A DNA stretch of 64,000 nucleotides from Siphonodentalium dalli. Taxonomy: Eukaryota > Mollusca > Scaphopoda > Gadilida > Siphonodentaliidae. How positions within the stretch are numbered: the first letter of the stretch is position 1; every line of letters begins with the position of its first letter. The DNA is taken from assembly GCA_032622095.1 (NCBI GenBank), contig CP136064.1:175292247-175356246 (forward strand), given 5' to 3'. The notes beneath the pieces are model-generated. The model saw only the letters and a list, made by a program, of their open reading frames with translations. It was not told where the DNA came from and did no database searches. This document shows positions 53,601 through 62,600 of the stretch, in pieces. The position numbers were made by a program, and so were the translations under genes.

Positions 53601-56600
53601 CGGCCGGTGTATATATAAGTCGCAACTTTCTAACCCAATTTCCTGCGACTTATGGATCGGTATGTCATGAGGGGCATTTTTCAACAGGATTTTGAGAAAC
53701 AGACGGCGATCACAGGTAAGCAACAAGACAAAATTCCGGTGCAAACTAAATCTAAAAAGATGATAAATCCGATATAAAAAAAAGAAATAAACAAACCCAT
53801 TCTCACTGTGTCAGTGTGTCTTTATTTTATTCCCTGTCTCACACATTTATATCTATTTATATGTATTAGTATCTGATAATTCAACTGCAAAAGAGCAGCA
53901 AACCATTGGGCGTCCTTGACCTGATTAATAATTGTGGACACGTGCATGATATTCAATGACTGCGGTATTTCAACAAAATAAGTTGATATCTGATTAAATA
54001 GACATGCTATCTTAATCAAACTTCATGAAAATGTAGTAATTAAGGGCCGTAATTCTGCCGAAAGTAAGAGGACCTGGCCGGTTATCTAACTCGATCAAGA
54101 CATGGTTGAGCAAGCCTCAAAACCGAATATCCACAAAATCAGTTGATATTTGTTCACGTTATCGCACTATCGCCATCTGTAGATGCCTGTAGCCCACCAC
54201 CAGTCTAGAGGTCACCCCTAAGATTCAAATAAAGTTTGGTGATGATAGGATGAGGGATGTGGACTATAAGGTGTGCTAAAGGAAACATGTTGATGGAAGC
54301 AAAGACAGACAGAACAACCCAGCTGAAACTTGACTTTAAGAGAAATCGGACTTAAAAACACATTTATGACACATTTTGTCTTACTACAGCATAAACAGAT
54401 ACGCATTTAGTCATTAATTCCTGCGACTTAAACCAGCTAGTAAAATCGGTTTGGATAATTCTGTTTTATGTTGATGTCCAGTGTATATGTCTTTCTATAT
54501 CGGGGTTTAGAGTGGTTGACCCACTCAACTAAATCATTATAAATTCCATAGAAAATATTATAAATGTTCTGAACTCCACAAGATTTGTCAACTGATAGTA
54601 GTAATGTAATGAAAATTTATCACTCATTTGACCTCGCGAATTGACAGTGTGAATTAAATGTAAACAAACCGAGGTTACTGGTAATTACGAGGCCTATACT
54701 ATGTGCAATGTAACATGAAAATTAGATTATAATACATCATTATGACCATAATATGTAATTTGATTAAAACTCACAAAAAATTCCACCACTGGATATGAGC
54801 GTAAAGTCTGCTATAGAAAGACATATACACGGGGCTACGACGTAAAACAGCATTATCCCAATCGATTTCACTAGCTACATGTAATTTACATTGAAGGAAA
54901 CTTGGACTAATAATACACATTGTGTTGACAGAAGTTAATCATCACTTACGGTTCACGTTGAACAGTTTACAGCAACAATTGTTCGAGATAATATCATAAG
55001 TACATGATATCCATATAATCTATGGCATGTGGAGAAGGAGATGTTGAGTACTTGTAAGGTAACTGTTGGATCAGGCAAGAAAGCAATATTTCTGGGACTG
55101 AGGAAAATATACTAAAAACGAAAGTCACACAGTCATAACTGAATTACTAAATCCTGACAGACTTGTCAATGGCTAATAAGGTATAATATAAATGTGACTA
55201 AAAAGCTAAGGCATCAGCTGAAGGTGCGTGACAAAATAATGTACACCAAAATTATTCAAATAGAAATTTTGAGGAGGGATAACATGATGTGGAGGGGATG
55301 ATTATCTAGCCTTTTTTTACAGCGATGACTATGTCAGAATGATGTAAATCTGTCGATCATATGTACTGACACTGCACATGAAAACAAGTTGTTCTGAAAC
55401 TTTATGCCATTCTCAAAATATTAACATGTCAACATGCGAATTGAATGACCAATGTGTTTTTCAGCGATGACATCACCTTTCAGTTTTATTTAAATACATC
55501 TCATGCAACATATCTGCTCATTTATGAAAGTGATTTCGTCACAGCATACATGAGGCTATGACATCTTAGTATGAATGCAGCTTGTATATGTGATGGAATA
55601 TAATACTAAAATGAGCAGCATATAATAATGGCAACATATTCATTTACAGTACAAGTTTTATACATGTATGATAAACATTGCTTATAAACAAACAATGATT
55701 GTAGAGGTGGGTGTGGAGTGGATATAATGATATATACTTTAATACCTAACAACAATAACAAAGCTACATTATAACTTAAGAATCGTCGTCAACAATTAAG
55801 GAGGCAACCAAATGCTCCAACCAATCAGGATTGCGGATTTTCAATTTGCAGGTAAATTGCGGTATTAATTACGTTAGCATACATGATCATAGAATTGGTC
55901 AGGGGGAGAGAATTTAGAAATCTATATAGATAAAAGTGTAGGATCTGTCAGTACTCCGTCTCCCAGAGCAAACTGAGCAAATATTTCAATCTAAAAAAAA
56001 ACTAAATTTGAATTAAAAAAAACTAAATTGTATAATCAAAATTTTTATTTTAGAATAACAAAAGTTCAAAATGTGTGCAGGGGCCTGAAGAGAGCCTGTT
56101 CATCTAATTTTATATAATGGTCTCATGCGGCACTCACCTGTTCAGAGGTTTGTGTTATGAATGCATGACAGAACTGAACATCAATCCGGCCCTTCGGGTC
56201 TCTGGCGAGGAAGGAAAACTGTTTATTCTCCGGATCACAGGTCGCATATGATATCCTCTTAAGTGCGTGAGCCATGAAAACACTCTGTGAAATAAGGAAG
56301 GAAACTATTTATTGAATCAATGAGAGAAGCAATTTTGAAAACATCTGAGAAAAGAAATACAGTAATGTCCTAAATAATCGACCCCTAAACCACAGCAGAA
56401 TTATGGGAAATTTTCATGGATTTAGTCGGAAATATGCCTTGTTACCATTCATCGGAAAGCTCTCACCGAGTGAAGGGACTGTGCATCATCAGCTTGTTCA
56501 TTTCCAATGTTCACAGTGATGTTCATGCTTGTAAAGTAATAGGGGGCCAATTTTATTGAAATGGCAAAAGAAAACTTAAAGACCCACTTAATGTTCGAAT

Positions 56601-59600
56601 CCCCAGATCACATCATATACAGCATATGTTTAGTATATACCATTTAGAAGAGGAAGTGCCAAAACATTGTATTATCAACATATCTGGTCAAATAAACTGT
56701 GATGTCAATTTTATGTAATGATAGTCAAAACCCAGACATGTCAATTTCATAGCAAGTTAGCAACAACCTCCACTGAAATCAAACATGACAGCTATCAAAT
56801 GCCACGACATGATAATGTCAGTTTTTTGATTGACAGCCATCAGTTGATGTCACCAAATTAATTAAATGACAACCCTCTTTACTGTTCCTCATTTAGATGC
56901 CGATGTTAGATCAAATTTTACAGATTAAGTTTCTGTCCACATGAGCAACTCTAAAAAAAAAAAACTAGTTTGTTTATTTTGGCCCTATTTAGTATTTATT
57001 AATAATAATCAATTTTGTTAATACAGTAAAGTACACTCACACTATGTTTCTTATTGTGCGCTAAAAATTATATAAACTAGACGTCATCTGATTCAGATTT
57101 TGACAGGCTGTGCTGTCCAATGGGGAAAAGGGACACAACCAATATGGATAGCTAAACTTAACATTGCTCAACTGATTTGTCATCTTATGTTGTGACTATA
57201 CCTCATTGCTTCCTGCAGATCATTTGCAAGCCATCATAAAATATTTACTTACCTCCCCTGATACGCTGCAGACTTTTATTCCTGACAGAGAAATAACTAA
57301 GAGAACCCCCTTGCTTTTTGAGGCTCCCTACAAAAAATAAATAGAACTATTCATTATGACTGCCATAATTAAAGGTACTCAATCCAATCAGACAGTCCCC
57401 ATATCATCAAGTTAAAACAACAACAACATTTCTTCAAAATACGCTTTGGTTATCAGAATCGATTAATTTCAACAAAATAATGCTAACCACTGTCAATTAT
57501 GGTAGCAAATTTCCCAAAACGTGTTATTTATCAACATATTGTTCAATGAAATATGGTTGTATTATCACTTGAGTATCACGAAATTTGGCCGTATTACCAC
57601 TTGATTTTAGAATTATCCATCTTCATCCACAATTTTGTCCAAGACCGTCAATTTGTCGACTTTTTTCCAGGCCATAAATAAGTGCACATCTCGAAAAATA
57701 AAAAATTTCAAAAACCAATAACTGATCACTTTGATGGGTAGGTTCCTCGACTGGAATCAAATATTTTTTACCCCCAAATCCAAAGAGATAGTAATTTGGA
57801 TGTGTTAATTCGGATTATGCATCTTAAGTCAGTCAAATATACAGTTATACAAATTGATATCAGTCAATCAATCTAGTCTCAAACGTGTAAGCGCACAATA
57901 AATTTTTGAGTTTTGGAATCCAGACATACTGTTATATTTTATTTGTGTCTGGGTTGTAAGTCAGTATACAGGAAATTAATGTAGAATGTAATGGCATGAA
58001 TTTCAAATAACATCTTTAAATGATTATTACCAGTGCTGCAATTCAACAGATATTAATAATCCCTATCTTGTTGGATGGTCCAGAAAACATTATGTGGGAA
58101 TTTCAGAGTCAGAAACTCAGAATACATGTAATCTTGATCATTTCTCATTGGAATTTGACCCATTTTCAGCATACATACCCTCATTGTGGTCAATTGGGAC
58201 TGCACATACTCTGCCCTAGATGCTTGGTCTGTGCCAACAACAGGAAACGAACCAATATACTGCAATGGTGGAAAAATAAACTTGTCATCAAACACAGTTT
58301 GAATATTGAAAGTTAGTATCCTGTTCTATGCTTCAGTTTTCGAGGAGAGAAAATCTTTTAGTTTGGTGCCCATTAATCATGATCCAACTGTATGTGTCCA
58401 ACATTTGTATAATCATAGCCTAATGTTTAATATGCCAAGACATAAAATATGTGGCTATTTCAACATTGACAAAATTTAGAAGATAAAATATTAAATTGAA
58501 TTTGAAACAATATTATAATATTAATTAAATGTAACTAAACATTAAATTATAAATATATATATCCTTTTTAATAATGAAATAATACGTGTTTCATATACAT
58601 CAGTCTTGTTGAACCTAGACCTTGTTTGATTTCAATCATCTTAGGGTCTAAGTTTAAATTTATTTCAAACAGATGGAATCGAGAAAATGAAATTACTTGT
58701 GCATTGAAGGATGCATTGCTTGACAAATGAAGCTATCAAATAATCTACATGTTAGTGTCGCGTATCTTAACAGATCTGTTCAAAATCATTATGTACATTT
58801 CTCCATAATTGGGGAATGTCAGACAAAACAACTACCGGTATACCTAATAGAATTGTATTTGCACAGATAATCAAAATTGATTAAATCTTGTTGGTATTTT
58901 CTCATAACTTACTATTATATGGTAATTCTGTCACTTGCCAAATAAGGATCATTTACAACATAGATAGGGTCCTGCGAATTGGAGATTTTGATCGAATCGA
59001 ATATCGAATCGAGTCGACGAAATCAAATCCAATATCGAATCGAATCATACCTGTGTGTTGCATTCTAAATTAGGCATTTAATGTCAATGATCAGACGATT
59101 TGTGAAACGTTCTATTAACTTCCATGAAGTTCCATCATAACTTATGTGGTGATCAACCGTCTTTCCTGATATTATTAACTTCAACTGAGAACTGTCGAGA
59201 GAAAAAAAGCATTAAAACGTCCATGCGGTCGTCACGGCGATATAAATATATAACCACTAAACGGATTATCAGAATTAAAATCACGCGCAATTTTTAGAGT
59301 TTGCATGTACATGCACAATTGCAAATCGTTCTTATAAACTTGAAGATGCAACAACAGTCGCAGGGTAGCCTGTTTATGTAGTGCTGGATGCTTAGATGGG
59401 TCGTTGTCCCAGACGTTTGCGATTTATATACCATGTTACATTCACCACACGTGTAAGTTCCAGCACTGCATGCAGATTTTATCATGTTTAAAATAAACAT
59501 GAATAACGGACGACAAATTGTCAAGTTTCAAGGAACGCTCCGAAACTGAAAGTCAACATCAAACGAAAACACCGCCCACGTGCACTTTTCGACGCTGGGA

Positions 59601-62600
59601 ACACGTGTTGTTTGCATTCTCAGCGATAATACATAACGCGGATTTGAGACGTATAGTCGGCGGATAACGCTAGCGGTTTTTTGATTGATTGTTTATTTTG
59701 TACAATATTTACAAACATAATGCTGACAGTGAAATATTCAGAAATAAACATGATTATATTGTACAGGAGCGGCATGGCCAAATAGGCCGTCTTCCTGCCG
59801 CCCCTGTTTGGAAATGAAACTTAAATAGTACAATGACAACGTTGCTCAGTCTCATCGCTATTATAATTTACGTGCGTCGTCGGTCCATCGGCGATCTCCG
59901 AACTTTTGGCTACCATGTTCAAAGCTAGAATTCAGATGCATTTAGTCGTCACATAGTGTCTAATTACTGGCTATACTTATATTAATATCATGCGGACTTT
60001 CGCGATGTACAATAAGTATTATAAGCTGCATATATTCATAATTTTTGGGAATAATATGGCACAGAAACAGCTAAGATCGACGTGTGTACTTGTCTGTAAA
60101 CAGCCTACTTTTTTGTCAGTGTATATTCGAAATTTCGAGTTGGAAATTTCGAATCAAATTCGAATCGAATTTGACTTTCGAATCGAATCTCGAATCGAAT
60201 ATCGAATATTCGCAGGACCCTAAACATAGAGTAATCGTATTTTAAATGACATGCACATATTCTCAATAAGGAGATGATGCAACATGACCGCAATACAGTG
60301 CAATATTTATTATAGCGTGTTTAAATTGCAATATCTTCCTTTCATCCAATATCCTTTATTATACACTAGTAGCATATGAACGGTGTATTCTGTATGTATA
60401 TATCTTTTAACTTCAAATTGCGCGAGAAATACTGACATCTGTCACTTTGTCCCGATTTGATTAATCCATTCTCTTGTTTATTTTACTTCAGTCAACATAT
60501 TGGTCGCTCTTATCTGCTTTTATTTCTTAAATATCTTTCACAACTTTAATCTAAACTGTGATAAATATGCAACAGAAAAACTTCTACAAATGTCTAAATA
60601 GGAATCCAGGCCTCAATCACATTGAATCAGTGAGTTGCCTTAATACTCTTATTTGCGCGTGTGTGTCATTGTAGATTAAAACATATTTTTTTTAAACCAT
60701 TTACCTGTTTTCCCATTATTTTTCGTTACGGAGCATTTAACACTTTCACTGCTGACGCCCATTCAATTACATGCAAAAAGTACGAGATAACTCGTAGTCG
60801 GCAGTGAACTTGTTAATTTTGCAGCCTCGCTGCCTATTGTGAAATCATTATCCTCTGCATTCTGTGCTGTGAATGCTATCCATTTAGATTTCCAATGTTT
60901 TTGAAAATAAAATCTTACTAATTATAACATACTAAAATAGTCATGCAATAAAATGGCTCCAATAATATACGAAACATCTATTTACATCAGGAAATGATCG
61001 ATGTTTGATCTGAAGTAAGCCTCAGTAGAGCAGATTCAGCGGAACATTTTCAATGGTTCAAGTTTATATTTCACTGTCTTTTTTGGAATAATATTATGGT
61101 GCCGTTCACCAGCATGTTTATCTATCAATAACTATTTTGTAAATTCATTAATTGGATCATTGGATGGTAGGTTGATGAAAGACCCTCAAATGTCCTCTAG
61201 CAGTATTGACATGCAGCTTAAGCAAAGTATCCACCGACAATTGCATGGTTTTTGAACATTCTAAAATGGAAAATTGGATACTAAAGCAGTACTAAAACAC
61301 AGCGAGAGCATTTATTTGCTCCCGTAATTCAGAAGACGGGTGTAATATTGCACCCATGCTATTATTATTATTATTATTATTTATTTATCTCAGACACTAA
61401 GTCCATATAAAATGTCCAGACCGATAGGTTATTCATCTCAGTATAGCAGATCACTCCACAGTTGATACAAAATTTATTGAAATTGATTGTCTGAATTATG
61501 TATTCCTGCAACAATTGTGTTCTTCGAGCAATTAAGGCGATCCCTGAAACTGTGAATCTGTTTACGACGGAGCATGTTGAATGAAAATGTGTATTATTAT
61601 TCTGTATGCGTTGTTGTAGCATACGGTAATTTTCTGGATGGTGGATTTATTATATTTACACCACAACGGCAAACAGTATGTTGAAGATACGAAACTTCGG
61701 AAGAGTATACGTTTTACTTCAGGTGAGCATCTCGCAAATTTTCTTGTAATGTTGTTACTTTGAGCACATATTGATCGACACTGCCTTGTTATATCTGCGT
61801 CGTCGTTCAAATTTTTTTCTATGATGTGACCAAGGTATTTCACCTCTGATACAAAATTTAGAAGTTTTCCATTGAGTCTTAGATCGGGGATGTTTTTGAT
61901 ATCCGAATTTGGAGGTATGAGGGACATGGCTGATGTTTTCTGTGCATTGTATTGGAGATCTAACTGGTCAGCTTCTCGTTCACATATAGATATGAGTTTC
62001 CTCATTCCGGCGATGGATGGAGCCAGTAAACACATGTCATCTGCATAACATAGGTGGTTGAACTTGATGGGAGTATTGCCGATCGAACATCCTATATCGC
62101 TCTGGTTTAACTTACGGCTTATCTCATCGATATAAACGTTGAATAGGTAAGGGCTGAGAGAGCTTCCTTGCCTCACCCCTCTGGTTGATTTGAAACTCGC
62201 AGAAAATAGATCACACCAACGCACCTTGAAAGATTGTTGTTGAAACCAGTTCCCGAGTAATTTAGTAATTCTGTTGGGAATTCCGCGTTCAGAAAGAATT
62301 TTCAGAAGGGTGCCATGGTTTACGCGATCAAAAGCTTTGCTAGCATCCAGGAAGCATGCAAAAACTGGTGTATTTCTCTTCCAATAGTATCTTATCGTTT
62401 CTTTCAAGGAGAAAATGCAGAACTTTGTTGAGTGCTTGTTTTTAAAACCGAACTGGTTATCGCACGTTTCAAGATGGTCCTGGACTTTGGTCAACAGAAC
62501 AGCTTCGAATATTTTTGAGATTGTGTTGGCGAGAGCGATTGGTCGGTAATTATCTTTATCGCTGATATTTCCTGATTTATTTTTGACAATGGGTATAATG

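Larger units (their letters stand above)
37793..56137 (-). other. Intron 4 (18.3 kb), dense with mobile-element debris
   Basis: This intron splits the PTB domain before its last helix. It holds TTAA-family copies (37847, 38081, 44907, 45272, 46319, 49693, 51550), the ~3.9-kb inverted-repeat element 38999-42905 with a Helitron inside its left end, palindromic MITEs (43180, 44638, 51615), paired-hairpin elements (43408, 44048, 48517), and pearl-like fragments (46680, 48109, 54001). Stretches with nothing recognised are 38376-38998, 47174-48108, 48770-49090, 49165-49692, 52180-54000 and 54186-56137. Confidence 0.65.
58965..60222 (-). mobile_element. hAT DNA transposon remnant (1,258 bp)
   Basis: It is bounded by a perfect 8-bp target duplication AACATAGA (58957-58964 and 60223-60230). 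Terminal repeats are TAGGGTCCTGCGAAT and its inverse. Subterminal regions are rich in GAATCGAAT-type repeats, as in many hAT families. Inside, on the minus strand around 59385-59470, the reading TCGECNMVYKSQTSGTTTHL then SIQH gives CxxC and Hx4H, the pattern of a BED zinc finger, the N-terminal part of hAT transposases. The catalytic region is gone, and a LINE fragment lies between the finger and the right end. Confidence 0.92.
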
